Positions 16,005 to 25,138 of a DNA stretch of 64,000 bases are shown here, in pieces. Below the pieces are notes generated by a model. The model saw only the letters and a list, made by a program, of their open reading frames with translations. It was not told the origin of the DNA and did not search any database. How positions within the stretch are numbered: the first letter of the stretch is position 1; each line of letters starts with the position of its first letter. This DNA comes from Rubrivivax sp. (GTDB lineage Bacteria; Pseudomonadota; Gammaproteobacteria; Burkholderiales; Burkholderiaceae_C), in contig JAJTDM010000017.1 of assembly GCA_021300575.1 (NCBI GenBank), forward strand, positions 1 through 64,000, read 5' to 3'. The position numbers and the translations under genes are program-made.

Positions 16005-17306
16005 GTGTCCGCAGAACAAACAGGCGCACACCCTGGCCAGACGGGTAGCACCTCGCAGCCCCCACCCGGCCCGGCCCAGGTGGCACTGGACATCGCCCAT
16101 GCGGCCATCGGCCTGTCCGACCCGAACCCACGGGTGGGCTGCGTCATCACCGCAGCAGACCCCGCCGCCGCCTGGGCCCGGGGCCATACCCAGCAGGCTG
16201 GCGGCCCGCATGCCGAGGTGATGGCGCTGCGCGCAGCGCGCGAGGCGGGGCTGAACCTGCAAGGCGCCACCGCCTGGGTGACGCTGGAGCCCTGCGCCCA
16301 CCACGGCCGCACGCCGCCTTGCTGCGACGCCCTGATCGAGGCCGGGGTGGCCCGCGTGGTGGTGGCCCTGCGTGACCCCAACCCCCTGGTGGCCGGCCAG
16401 GGCGTCGCCCGGATGCGGGCGGCCGGCCTTGAGGTGCAGGTGGCCGGCGCCTTCACCCCCGCCTTCGCCCAAGAGTTCCAGGCCCTGCACGCGCAAAGCC
16501 TGACCACATCGAACGATGCACAGGGCCAGGCCTGGGCCCGGGGGGCGTTGGAACTGAACATCGGCTTCTTCTCGCGCATGGTGCGCCAGCGGCCCTGGGT
16601 GCGGCTCAAGATCGCGGCGTCGCTGGACGGTCAGACGGCGCTGGCCAACGGCGCCAGCCAGTGGATCACGGCCGAGCCTGCCCGCACCGACGGACACGCC
16701 TGGCGGCGTCGCGCCGGGGCCGTGCTGACGGGCATGGGCACGGTCCGGGACGACGACCCCCGGCTGGACGTACGCCTGGTGCCCACCGCCCACCAACCGC
16801 TGCGGGTGGTGGTGGATTCACGGCTGGAGATCTCGGCGCAGGCCCGCATCCTGCAGCCGCCAGGGCCGGTGCTGGTCTACACCGGCACCGGGCGCGCAGC
16901 CGAAGCAAGCCTGCTGCGCGAGCGGTGCCCGAACCTGCAGGTGGTGGAGGTGCTGGCCGACGAGCGCGGCAAGACCGACCTGGCCACCGTGCTGGCCGAC
17001 CTGGCCACCCGCGGCGTGAACGAACTGCATGTGGAGGCCGGGCACCAGCTCAACGGCTCGCTGCTGAAAGCCGGCCTGGTGGACGAGTTGCTGGTCTACC
17101 TCGCCCCCAGGATGCTGGGCCCAGGCCGGGGCATGGCCGCTTTCAGCCCGCTGGAGCGGCTGGCCGACGGGTTGTCGCTGGAGTTCATCGAATGCACCCC
17201 GGTGGGCCCGGACCTGCGCATCCGCGCGCGGCTCCTCGGGCGCGCACATCTCCTCGAAGAGCGCCTCGGACACGTCCTCGCACCCCCGCCTCCTACAATG
17301 GCCTGA
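16005..17306 (+). CDS. ribD: Riboflavin biosynthesis protein RibD (pyrimidine deaminase/reductase)
   Basis: This is the bifunctional second and third step of riboflavin synthesis. The protein has 433 residues and starts at GTG 16005. The deaminase domain has HAEVMAL near residue 68 and EPCAHHGRTPPCC near 93, the zinc ligands. The reductase domain starts near 200 (RPWVRLKIAASLDGQTAL) and includes GTVRDDDPRLDVRL. The C-terminal 20 or so residues are Pro/Ala-rich and not typical. The stop shares one base with the ATG of ribBA; riboflavin synthase (ribE), often found between these genes, is missing. Confidence 0.93.
   Translation: MSAEQTGAHPGQTGSTSQPPPGPAQVALDIAHAAIGLSDPNPRVGCVITAADPAAAWARGHTQQAGGPHAEVMALRAAREAGLNLQGATAWVTLEPCAHHGRTPPCCDALIEAGVARVVVALRDPNPLVAGQGVARMRAAGLEVQVAGAFTPAFAQEFQALHAQSLTTSNDAQGQAWARGALELNIGFFSRMVRQRPWVRLKIAASLDGQTALANGASQWITAEPARTDGHAWRRRAGAVLTGMGTVRDDDPRLDVRLVPTAHQPLRVVVDSRLEISAQARILQPPGPVLVYTGTGRAAEASLLRERCPNLQVVEVLADERGKTDLATVLADLATRGVNELHVEAGHQLNGSLLKAGLVDELLVYLAPRMLGPGRGMAAFSPLERLADGLSLEFIECTPVGPDLRIRARLLGRAHLLEERLGHVLAPPPPTMA
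17295..17300 (+). promoter_or_regulatory. Possible -10 element giving a leaderless ribBA transcript
   Basis: TACAAT lies 5 bp before the ribBA ATG, within the end of ribD. A transcript from it would begin at or next to the ATG. No good -35 hexamer is present about 17 bp upstream, so the call rests on the -10 and its position only. Confidence 0.3.
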
Positions 17307-18403
17307 TGCCCATTTCCCCGATTCCCGAGCTGGTGGCCGAGCTGGCCGCCGGCCGCATGGTGGTGCTGGTGGACGAGGAAGACCGCGAGAACGAAGGCGA
17401 CATCGTCATCGCGGCCGACCATGTCACGCCCGAGGCCATCAACTTCATGGCGCGCTTCGCGCGCGGCCTGATCTGCCTGACCCTGACGCGCGAGCGCTGC
17501 GAGCGGCTGCAGCTGCCGCCCATGGCCAGCCGCAACGGCACCAAGCACGGCACGGCCTTTACTGTGTCCATCGAGGCGGCCACGGGCGTGACCACCGGCA
17601 TCTCGGCGGCCGACCGCGCACGCACGGTGCAGGTGGCCGTGGCGCGCGAGGCCAAGCCGGGCGATCTGGTGCAGCCCGGCCACATCTTCCCGCTGCAGGC
17701 GCAGGACGGCGGCGTGCTCATGCGCGCCGGCCACACCGAGGCCGGCTGCGATCTGGCGGGCATGGCCGGCCTCACGCCGGCGGCCGTGATCTGCGAGATC
17801 ATGAACGACGACGGCACCATGGCGCGCCTGCCGGACCTGGAGGTCTTTGCGCAGCAGCATGGCCTGAAGATCGGCACCATCGCCGACCTGATCAGCTTCC
17901 GCAGCCACAACGAATCCCTGGTGCAGCGCGTGGGCGCCCGCGCCATGACCACGGCCCAGGGCGAGTTCACCTGCACCACCTTCCGAGACCGCAGCGGCGG
18001 CCTGCACCTGGCCCTCAGCCGCGGTCAGTGGACGCCCACCGACGAGGTGCTGGTGCGCGTGCACGAGCCCTTCACCGCGCTGGACCTGCTGAACGCCTCT
18101 GAGAGCCGTCACTCCTGGCCGCTGCCCCAGGCCCTGGCGGCGCTGCAGACCGCGCCCGCTGGCGTGGCCGTGCTGCTGAACTGCACGCAGGAGCCGGACG
18201 CCCTGCTGGAGCAGTTGGTGCCGCGCAGCTCCCCCGCCCAGCCCCAGCGCCCGCAGATGGACCTGCGCACCTACGGCGTGGGGGCTCAGATCCTGCGTGA
18301 ACTGGGCGTGGCCCGTATGAAGCTGCTGGGCAGCCCCCGCCGCATGCCCAGCATGACGGGCTACGGCCTGGAGGTCACCGGCTTTCAGCCCGTGGCACGC
18401 TGA
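17306..18403 (+). CDS. ribBA: 3,4-dihydroxy-2-butanone 4-phosphate synthase with a degenerate GTP cyclohydrolase II domain (RibBA-like)
   Basis: The N-terminal domain (residues 1-205) is a complete RibB: VVLVDEEDRENEGDIVIAA near 24, HGTAFTVSIEA near 80, and HTEAGCDLAGMAG near 145. It makes the four-carbon unit for lumazine. The C-terminal domain resembles RibA only in outline (LVRVHEPFTALDLLNA, then TYGVGAQILRELGV). The zinc-binding Cys triad and the GTP-binding Arg/Glu segment of GTP cyclohydrolase II are absent. The second activity is therefore almost surely lost, as in several Betaproteobacteria, and a separate ribA must exist elsewhere. Confidence 0.92.
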   Translation: MPISPIPELVAELAAGRMVVLVDEEDRENEGDIVIAADHVTPEAINFMARFARGLICLTLTRERCERLQLPPMASRNGTKHGTAFTVSIEAATGVTTGISAADRARTVQVAVAREAKPGDLVQPGHIFPLQAQDGGVLMRAGHTEAGCDLAGMAGLTPAAVICEIMNDDGTMARLPDLEVFAQQHGLKIGTIADLISFRSHNESLVQRVGARAMTTAQGEFTCTTFRDRSGGLHLALSRGQWTPTDEVLVRVHEPFTALDLLNASESRHSWPLPQALAALQTAPAGVAVLLNCTQEPDALLEQLVPRSSPAQPQRPQMDLRTYGVGAQILRELGVARMKLLGSPRRMPSMTGYGLEVTGFQPVAR

Positions 18404-18439
18404 AGCGCCCTTCCCTCAAGAGCCCCAGGAACTGCCCCC

Positions 18440-18904
18440 ATGAAAGACGCCAACAAGGGCCAGGCCGCCGCACTGCGCGGCGAGGGCTTGTCCATCGGGA
18501 TCGTGCGCGCCCGCTTCAATGACGAGCTCACCTCCGCGCTGGCCCAGGCCTGCATCGCGGAACTGCTGGCGCTGGGGGTGGACGAGGGTGACATCCGCCA
18601 CGTCACCGTGCCTGGCGCGCTGGAGGTACCGGTGGCGCTGAAGGCGCTGGCCGAGACGGGCGACCATGACGCCCTGGTGGCCTTGGGCTGCATCATCCGC
18701 GGCGAGACCTACCACTTCGAGTTGGTGGCCAATGAAAGCGGCGCGGGCGTCACCCGTGCGGCGCTGGACAGCGGTCTGCCCATCGCCAACGCCATCCTCA
18801 CGGTGGAAGACGAAGCCCAGGCCTGGACGCGCGCCGAGGACAAGGGCCGGGACGCCGCCCGCGTGGCCGTGGAGATGGCCAATCTGCTGGAAGACCTCGG
18901 CTGA
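18440..18904 (+). CDS. ribH: 6,7-dimethyl-8-ribityllumazine synthase
   Basis: RibH condenses the RibB product with the RibD-derived pyrimidine to form lumazine. The protein has 154 residues. [15 protein letters not shown] near the N terminus, [14 protein letters not shown] near 55, and [16 protein letters not shown] near 85 (with the catalytic His) are all present. It lies 36 bp after ribBA and before nusB, the standard order. Confidence 0.96.
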   Translation: MKDANKGQAAALRGEGLSIGIVRARFNDELTSALAQACIAELLALGVDEGDIRHVTVPGALEVPVALKALAETGDHDALVALGCIIRGETYHFELVANESGAGVTRAALDSGLPIANAILTVEDEAQAWTRAEDKGRDAARVAVEMANLLEDLG

Positions 18905-18960
18905 ACCGACCCCCCGCGGCTGCCCGTGTGCGGCGGCCGCAAGAAAGCATTCCCCCGCTC

Positions 18961-19545
18961 ATGAGTCCTGACCCTTCCAACCCGCCCGCAGGTGAGCCCC
19001 CGAACCGCAGCGCGGACGGCAGCCCGGCCACGGCGCCGCCCACCCCTGCCAAGACCGCCGGGAAGAAGCCGGCCGGCAGACGCCCGCAGGGCAAATCCCC
19101 CCGCCGCCGTTCGCGCGAGTTCGCGCTGCAAGGCCTGTACGAATGGCTGCTCTCGGGCAGCGAACCCGGCGTGATCGACGCCCACATGCGCGAGCAGGAA
19201 GGCTTCGACAAGTGCGACAGCGCGCACTTCGATGCCCTGCTGCACGGCTGCATCCGGGACGCCGCGGCACTGGATGCAGCACTCGCACGGCACGTGGACC
19301 GCCGGACCAGCGCGCTGTCGCCCGTGGAGCACGGGGTGCTGCTGATCGGCGCCTGGGAACTGTCCAACTGCCTGGAGATTCCCTACAAGGTGGCCATCAA
19401 CGAGGCGGTGGAACTGGCCAAGGAGTTCGGCGGCACCGACGGCCACAAGTACGTCAATGGCGTGCTGGACAAGACCGCAGGGGACCTGCGGTCTGTGGAA
19501 GTGGCCGCTGTCAGGGCCTCGCGCCAGGCGGGCACGGCGGCATGA
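18961..19545 (+). CDS. nusB: Transcription antitermination factor NusB
   Basis: NusB binds boxA RNA with S10 (NusE) and supports rRNA antitermination. The protein has 194 residues: a low-complexity, Pro/Lys/Arg-rich N-terminal extension of about 45 residues, then the NusB fold from [34 protein letters not shown] and [19 protein letters not shown] are the conserved helices. The ATG at 18961 was preferred over one 33 bp upstream. The stop overlaps the start of the aminotransferase gene. Confidence 0.94.
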   Translation: MSPDPSNPPAGEPPNRSADGSPATAPPTPAKTAGKKPAGRRPQGKSPRRRSREFALQGLYEWLLSGSEPGVIDAHMREQEGFDKCDSAHFDALLHGCIRDAAALDAALARHVDRRTSALSPVEHGVLLIGAWELSNCLEIPYKVAINEAVELAKEFGGTDGHKYVNGVLDKTAGDLRSVEVAAVRASRQAGTAA

Positions 19546-20735
19546 AGCTCGCTTCCCGCGTCGAGCGGATCGAACCCTTCTGGGTGATGGAGATGGCCAA
19601 GTCGGCACGTGACGTGGCCGCCGGCCCGGCTTGCGACCCGGCCCGGGGAGGCGAGCCCATGATCTACCTGAACATTGGCGAGCCCGACTTCACGGCCAGC
19701 GCGCCGGTGCAGGCCGCAGCCCAGGCCTGCCTGCAAGCCGGCCAGACGGCCTACACCCAGGCCACCGGCCTGCCCGCGCTGCGCTCGGCCATCAGCGCCT
19801 GGTACGCGCAGCGCTTCGGCCTGGACATCGCGCCGGAACGCATCCTGGTCACGGCCGGCGCCTCGGCGGCACTGCAGCTCGTGTGCCTGGCCCTGTTCGA
19901 AGCCGGGGACGAGGTGCTGATGCCCGACCCCTGCTACCCCTGCAACCGGCATTTCGTCACCGCCGCAGGTGGCCAGGCCCGGCTGCTGCCCTGCGGACCC
20001 GAGCAGCGCTTTCAGCTCGATGCCGCGGGGGTGGAGGCCGCCTGGACACCGGCCACGCGCGGCGTGGTGCTGGCCTCGCCCTCCAACCCCACCGGCACCT
20101 CCATCGACCCCGCCGAGATGGGGCGCATCGTGCAAGCGGTACGCGCACGCGGCGGCGTGACGGTGGTGGACGAGATCTACCTGGGCCTGAGCTACGACGA
20201 GCGCTTCGGCCACAGCGCGCTGGTACATGGTGAACATGGCGACGACGTCATCTCGGTCAACAGCTTCTCCAAGTACTTCTCCATGACGGGCTGGCGCCTG
20301 GGCTGGGTGGTGCTGCCCCCGGCCCTGGTGCCCGCAGTGGAAAAGCTGGCCCAGAACCTCTACATCTGCGCCTCCAGCCTGGCCCAGCACGCGGCGCTGG
20401 CCTGCTTCACGGACGAGTCCATCGCTGAGTACGAGCGGCGCCGCGGCGAATTCCAGCGCCGGCGCGATGTCGTGCTGGCGGGACTGGAGCGCATCGGCCT
20501 GCAGGTGCCGGTGGCGCCCGACGGCGCCTTCTACGCCTGGACCGACTGCAGCGCCTTCTCCACCAGCAGCTGGGACTTCTGCCACGGCCTGCTGCACTCC
20601 GCCCACGTGGCGCTGACCCCGGGGCGGGACTTCGGCCCCGCCGCAGCCGAGCGCTACCTGCGCCTGAGCTACGCCAGCGCCCTGCCCCAGCTCACGCAGG
20701 CCCTGCAGCGGCTGGAGCGGGTGCTGCACGGCTGA
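19542..20735 (+). CDS. Class I/II pyridoxal phosphate-dependent aminotransferase
   Basis: The protein has 397 residues. The family signature is clear: [18 protein letters not shown] near residue 45, the substrate-side [10 protein letters not shown] near 180, and the cofactor lysine in [17 protein letters not shown] near 245. It starts within the nusB stop codon, so it is coupled to the riboflavin/nusB operon. The amino donor and acceptor cannot be read from the sequence; the family includes aspartate, alanine and aromatic aminotransferases. Confidence 0.9.
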   Translation: MKLASRVERIEPFWVMEMAKSARDVAAGPACDPARGGEPMIYLNIGEPDFTASAPVQAAAQACLQAGQTAYTQATGLPALRSAISAWYAQRFGLDIAPERILVTAGASAALQLVCLALFEAGDEVLMPDPCYPCNRHFVTAAGGQARLLPCGPEQRFQLDAAGVEAAWTPATRGVVLASPSNPTGTSIDPAEMGRIVQAVRARGGVTVVDEIYLGLSYDERFGHSALVHGEHGDDVISVNSFSKYFSMTGWRLGWVVLPPALVPAVEKLAQNLYICASSLAQHAALACFTDESIAEYERRRGEFQRRRDVVLAGLERIGLQVPVAPDGAFYAWTDCSAFSTSSWDFCHGLLHSAHVALTPGRDFGPAAAERYLRLSYASALPQLTQALQRLERVLHG

Positions 20736-20863
20736 GCAGAGGGAGCGATCCGCGTGGGCTGCGTGGATGCGTCATCATGGAGGCCGCGCCGCATGCCCGA
20801 CCTCGTGCTGGCGCTGGTCGCACCCACCTCACCCCACACCGCAGCCGCGCAACGCCCCGCAAC

Positions 20864-21568
20864 ATGAACCAGGACCTGTCCATCCTCCACCTGATCCTGA
20901 ATGCCAGCCTGGTTGTCCAGCTGGTGATGGCGGGCTTGTTGTTCGTCTCGCTGGCCAGCTGGACGGTGATCTTCGGCAAGGTCTTCGGCCTGCGCAAGGT
21001 GCGCAGCCGCAACGACGACTTCGAGCGCGAGTTCTGGTCGGGCCGCAGCCTGACCGAGTTGAACGACAGCGCCGGCAAGAAGGCCGACGCTGCCCCGATG
21101 GAGCGCCTGTTCGCCAGCGGCATGCGCGAGTTCCTGAAACTGCGGGAGCGGCGCATGGACGCCAGCGCCCAGCTGGACGGCGCACGGCGCGCCATGCGCG
21201 CCAGCTTCCAGCGCGAGCTTGACGTGGTGGAGCGGCACCTGAACTTCCTGGCCTCCGTCGGTTCGGTCAGCCCTTATGTGGGCCTGTTCGGCACGGTCTG
21301 GGGAATCATGCACGCCTTCGTGGGGTTGTCCAATCTGCAGCAGGTGACGTTGGCCACCGTGGCACCGGGCATCGCCGAGGCGCTGGTGGCCACCGCCATC
21401 GGGCTGTTTGCGGCCATCCCGGCGGTGATCGCCTACAACCGCTTCTCGCACGACATCGACCGCATCGCCACGCAGATGGAGACCTTCATGGAAGAGTTCA
21501 CCAACATCCTGCAGCGCAACGCGGGGGCCTCCACCGCAGCGTCCGGCGGGGCAGGCCGCACGAGGTAA
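20864..21568 (+). CDS. tolQ: TolQ proton channel subunit
   Basis: This is the inner-membrane motor subunit of the Tol-Pal system, 234 residues. Three membrane segments lie near residues 15-37, 135-155 and 175-195. The conserved GLFGTVWGIMHAF and APGIAEALVATAIGLFAAIPAV segments mark TolQ/ExbB proteins. The ATG of MNQDLSILH was chosen as start. tolR follows 7 bp later. With tolR and tolA it uses the proton gradient for outer-membrane constriction during division. Confidence 0.92.
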   Translation: MNQDLSILHLILNASLVVQLVMAGLLFVSLASWTVIFGKVFGLRKVRSRNDDFEREFWSGRSLTELNDSAGKKADAAPMERLFASGMREFLKLRERRMDASAQLDGARRAMRASFQRELDVVERHLNFLASVGSVSPYVGLFGTVWGIMHAFVGLSNLQQVTLATVAPGIAEALVATAIGLFAAIPAVIAYNRFSHDIDRIATQMETFMEEFTNILQRNAGASTAASGGAGRTR

Positions 21569-21575
21569 TCCCGCC

Positions 21576-22007
<432 letters not shown>

Positions 22008-22039
22008 CCCGGTGAGCGTGGTCTGGGGGCGCTTGAAGC

Positions 22040-22867
22040 ATGAGCCCGAGGCCGGGGCCGAACCGTCCCATGGCTGAACCGGGGCACGGCGCGGGCACAG
22101 GCGCAGGGGCGGCCCATGACGCCCTGATGCCGCCCCCACCCGGGGGCACGGCGCCGGGCGCTGCGCTGTCGCTGCTGGTGCACGGCGGCCTGGTGGCGGC
22201 GCTCGCCTGGGGCGTGGCCTGGCGTTCGCCCCCGCCGGTCACCGTCTCCGCCGAACTGTGGGCGGCGGTGCCCCAGGAGGCCGCGCCGCCAGCCGAGCAG
22301 ACGCCCCCGCCTGCGCCCGCACCCACCCCGCCACCTCCACCGCAGGAGCAGGCGGACAAAGCGGCAAGAGCCGCCAAGGCCGAGAAGGCCGCTCGCGAGA
22401 AAGCCGAGAAGGCCGAGCGCGACAAGGCGGTCCAGGAGAAGCAAGCGCGAGAGGCCGCGCAGCGCAAGCGCGAAGAAGCTGCTGAAGAGAAGCGCCTGGC
22501 CCAGCAGCGCGAAGAGAACCTGAAACGCATGATGGGGCAGATTCCCGCGGGCTCCGGGGCACCCGGCAGCCGCGGTACCGCAGCCGTGGATGCGGCGCCG
22601 TCGCGAAGCTACGCCGGGCTCATCGTCAAGGCCGTCAAGCCCAACATCGTGTTCACCGACGTGGTCAGCGGCAACCCCGAAGCCGTGATCGAGGTGCGCG
22701 CCGCGCCCACCGGCACCATCATCGGCCGCCGGCTGGTGAAGTCCAGCGGCTCCAGGGAGTGGGACGAGGCCGTGCTGCGCGCCATCGACCGCACCGGCAG
22801 CCTGCCCAAGGACACCGACGGCCGCGTGCCCGGCACGGTGGAGATCGTCTTCAGACCCAAGGACTGA
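22040..22867 (+). CDS. tolA: TolA
   Basis: TolA bridges the inner and outer membranes in the Tol-Pal system. The 275 residues show a membrane helix near 43-62, a Pro-rich stretch (95-115), a Lys/Ala/Glu-rich long helix (about 115-170) and a C-terminal domain with SYAGLIVKAVKPNIVF and SREWDEAVLRAIDRTGSLP. A Met at 22070 could also be the start. No tolB or pal follows; instead the stop codon lies in the first copy of a 24-bp tandem repeat. Confidence 0.9.
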   Translation: MSPRPGPNRPMAEPGHGAGTGAGAAHDALMPPPPGGTAPGAALSLLVHGGLVAALAWGVAWRSPPPVTVSAELWAAVPQEAAPPAEQTPPPAPAPTPPPPPQEQADKAARAAKAEKAAREKAEKAERDKAVQEKQAREAAQRKREEAAEEKRLAQQREENLKRMMGQIPAGSGAPGSRGTAAVDAAPSRSYAGLIVKAVKPNIVFTDVVSGNPEAVIEVRAAPTGTIIGRRLVKSSGSREWDEAVLRAIDRTGSLPKDTDGRVPGTVEIVFRPKD

Positions 22868-22932
22868 TCCCGGTTTCAGCCGAAGGACTGATCCCGGTTT
22901 CAGCCGAAGGACTGATCCCGGCTCCAGCCGAA
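22861..22932. repeat. Three 24-bp tandem repeats spanning the tolA stop
   Basis: Copies occupy 22861-22884, 22885-22908 and 22909-22932, with only two differences in the last, and a partial fourth follows. Each copy repeats the bases of the tolA stop (GGACTGA), so later copies are post-stop duplicates. The repeat lies between the convergent tolA and oxidoreductase genes. Confidence 0.9.
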
Positions 22933-22946
22933 GGACCGGTCCGCCG

Positions 22947-24074
22947 TCAGGCCACAGGATCGGGTGGAGCGAACCGCCGGATGAAGGCGCGGTCGATGCG
23001 GTCTTTCCACCACCAGGCCCAGCGCCCCTCGGCCACCCAGTCGCCCCAGGCCATGATGGCGCGGCGCTCGCCGCAGGACAGCAGGTTCAGCGTGCGCCGC
23101 TGCGGCGTGTAGGCTTGCAACTGCCCCGCGCCGATGAAGCGACGCAGGTTCAGCGCCAGCGGCGGGCCGGCGCGCACGGCGTGGACCCCGCTGCGCGGAT
23201 GCGGTGCATCCCACCGGCTGGCCACATCGCCCGCGGCCAGCACCTCCGGGTGCGAGGTGCTCTGCAAGGTGGGGCCGGTGCTGACGAAACCGCGCTCGTC
23301 CAGGGCCAGGCCGCTGGCGCCCAGCCAGGCGGGCGGGCCGACCCCGGTGGCGATCACCGGCACATCGCAGGCCAGACGCGCGCCCGAGGCCAGCACCAGC
23401 GCCCCAGGTTCCACCGCCGTGCAGGCCTCGCGGAACAGCGTGACCTTGTGGCGGGCCAGCGCTTTCAGGCCCTGCGCCACCACGGCAGTTGGGTAACCGG
23501 CCAGGGGTTGAGTGCCGCCCGTCACCAAGGCGACGCGGGATGATCCATCGCCCGGGCGGGTCAGATGCGCCAGGCCCCAGGCCAGCGCCAGGGCGAGTTC
23601 GAAGCCTGCGGCGCCGGCACCCGCCACCACCACGTCCAGGGCGCGGCGCGAAGCCTGCTCGCGCAGGCGGTCCAGCACGCTCACCAGGGTCTCGATGGGC
23701 CGCACGAACAGCGCATGCTCGCGCGCGCCGGGCAAGGCATCGCGGTCCTGCGCACCGCCCACGTCCAGCGACAGCACGTCGTATTCCGCCACCCGGCCGT
23801 CGGACAGGGTCACCAGGCGCTGCGCGGCATCCAGCGCCACGGCCTGCCCCTGGACCAGGGTGACATGGGCCGCCGCGCACAGCGGGGCCAGCGGGATGCG
23901 CGCCTGCTCAGGCGCGTAGTGCCCCGCCACCACCCCCGGCACCATGCCCGAATAGCTGAGATGGCCATGCGGCGTGATGAGCACCGCCTGCGCCCCGGCC
24001 AGCGGCTCACGGGCCAGCGCCTGCAGCACGTGGAGGTGGGCGTGGCCGCCGCCGAGCAAGACCAGGCGTTTCAT
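22947..24074 (-). CDS. Pyridine nucleotide-disulfide oxidoreductase family protein (SelD-associated type)
   Basis: The protein has 375 residues. It is FAD-dependent, with the dinucleotide motif LVLLGGGHAHLHVLQAL at the N terminus, a second Rossmann motif VVVAGAGAAGFELALAL near residue 155, and the FAD-binding VLAAGDVASRW near 290. Sequences with this GGGHAHLHVL start are known as free proteins or fused N-terminal to selenophosphate synthetase SelD. No selD is in this window. The stop of the upstream DUF3047 gene overlaps its ATG (ATGA). The role, possibly redox chemistry linked to selenium or sulfur, is unproven. Confidence 0.8.
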   Translation of the reverse strand: MKRLVLLGGGHAHLHVLQALAREPLAGAQAVLITPHGHLSYSGMVPGVVAGHYAPEQARIPLAPLCAAAHVTLVQGQAVALDAAQRLVTLSDGRVAEYDVLSLDVGGAQDRDALPGAREHALFVRPIETLVSVLDRLREQASRRALDVVVAGAGAAGFELALALAWGLAHLTRPGDGSSRVALVTGGTQPLAGYPTAVVAQGLKALARHKVTLFREACTAVEPGALVLASGARLACDVPVIATGVGPPAWLGASGLALDERGFVSTGPTLQSTSHPEVLAAGDVASRWDAPHPRSGVHAVRAGPPLALNLRRFIGAGQLQAYTPQRRTLNLLSCGERRAIMAWGDWVAEGRWAWWWKDRIDRAFIRRFAPPDPVA

Positions 24075-25093
24075 GGGCGCAGCGTCACGTCCTGCAGCCA
24101 GCCCAGACCGTGCCCGCCTGTATTGTCGGCGTCCGCCCCCACCAGCACGGCCACCAGGGGTGGCACGGTGGCGGTTTCGTCGCCAAAGGCGCGCAGGAAG
24201 TCGGCGCGCAGGTCGCGCTGCTCCGCCTGCCAGGCGCCCAGGGGTGATTCGGCGCCGCGCAGCACCATCCAGCGCATGCGCCGCGTGTGGGCGTTCGGAA
24301 GCACGGTGCCGCCAGGGGCGGCGGGCACTCCACCCACCACGGCGCCAGCCGCAGCCCCGTGCGCGGAAGCGGCCGAGGCCAGCGGCGCCCACACGTAGCA
24401 CAGCGTGGCGGCCGGCAGCGCCTGGCCCGAGGCGGCCCGCGCCACCCGCAGCAGTTGTCGCTCCACGAAGGGCACGCGCTCGGCGGGCATGTCGAACAGG
24501 GCGCACACTTTCAGCGCCGCATCGTCGCCCGCCTTGGTCAGCAGATCGGCACGCTCGATGGCGCGGTCCAGCCGCCAGCGCCATGCGATCGTGCGCGCTT
24601 GCGCACCGGCCCCCTGCACCGCCTGAACCGCCTGAACCGCCTGAACCGCATGCACCAGATTGCCGTAGCTCGCGGGGGACTCCACGCGCCAGGCCGGGCG
24701 GCCGTCCACCTCGCGCAGGTCGAACCTGGTTGGCGGCAGCTTCTGCGCCGGCAGCGGCGCCGAGACCCAGGCCGCCGCGCCTGGCGGGGCCAGCAGGGAA
24801 GCCCCCGCAACAGACGGGCCGTCGCCCGCCGCGTTCGGCTGCGCCCGGGCGATGCAGGCAGCCAGCAGCAACCCGGTGAAGCCAACCCGCCTGAAACACC
24901 TGCGAGCCGCCCAGCGCAACAGGCCCTCAGGCGGGTGCGCCCGCTTCCAGGCCCCGGGCAGCGACAGGAAACGGCCGAGGTCGAACGCAGCCAAGCCTGC
25001 CTCCGCGGCAACCAGCATCCGTGCGGAAGGAAGCCGCGAGAAAGTGCGGGGGATGGCGCGTGAGGGGCTCTGTTCAGTCATCGGCAGCGGCAT
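24071..25093 (-). CDS. DUF3047 domain protein
   Basis: The protein has 340 residues. The DUF3047 pattern is visible: WRVESPASYGNLVHA near residue 135, then AWRWRLDRAIERADLLTKAG, then CYVWAPL near 235, and near the end LVAVLVGADADNTGGHG. The N terminus (about 90 residues) is basic, with one hydrophobic stretch (RVGFTGLLLAACIARAQ) that looks like a signal peptide or anchor, so an internal start is possible. Near 148-158 a Val-Gln-Ala run comes from a 9-bp tandem repeat. It is coupled to the oxidoreductase gene downstream. Function unknown. Confidence 0.75.
   Translation of the reverse strand: MPLPMTEQSPSRAIPRTFSRLPSARMLVAAEAGLAAFDLGRFLSLPGAWKRAHPPEGLLRWAARRCFRRVGFTGLLLAACIARAQPNAAGDGPSVAGASLLAPPGAAAWVSAPLPAQKLPPTRFDLREVDGRPAWRVESPASYGNLVHAVQAVQAVQAVQGAGAQARTIAWRWRLDRAIERADLLTKAGDDAALKVCALFDMPAERVPFVERQLLRVARAASGQALPAATLCYVWAPLASAASAHGAAAGAVVGGVPAAPGGTVLPNAHTRRMRWMVLRGAESPLGAWQAEQRDLRADFLRAFGDETATVPPLVAVLVGADADNTGGHGLGWLQDVTLRP
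24613..24648. repeat. Four 9-bp tandem repeats inside the DUF3047 gene
   Basis: The unit CCTGAACCG occurs at 24622, 24631 and 24640, with a one-mismatch copy at 24613. It gives a short Gln-Ala-Val periodic run in the protein. As the unit is a multiple of three, copy-number change would keep the frame. Confidence 0.85.
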
Positions 25094-25138
25094 AGTGCCA
25101 CGACGGCGGGCTCCCCACCCGGCGTGCGGCGCGGTGCG

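Noticed and set aside
16005-17306. An FMN riboswitch for the riboflavin genes
   Set aside because: ribD follows pilV by 17 bp, and no space or RFN-like sequence is present before ribD or ribBA.
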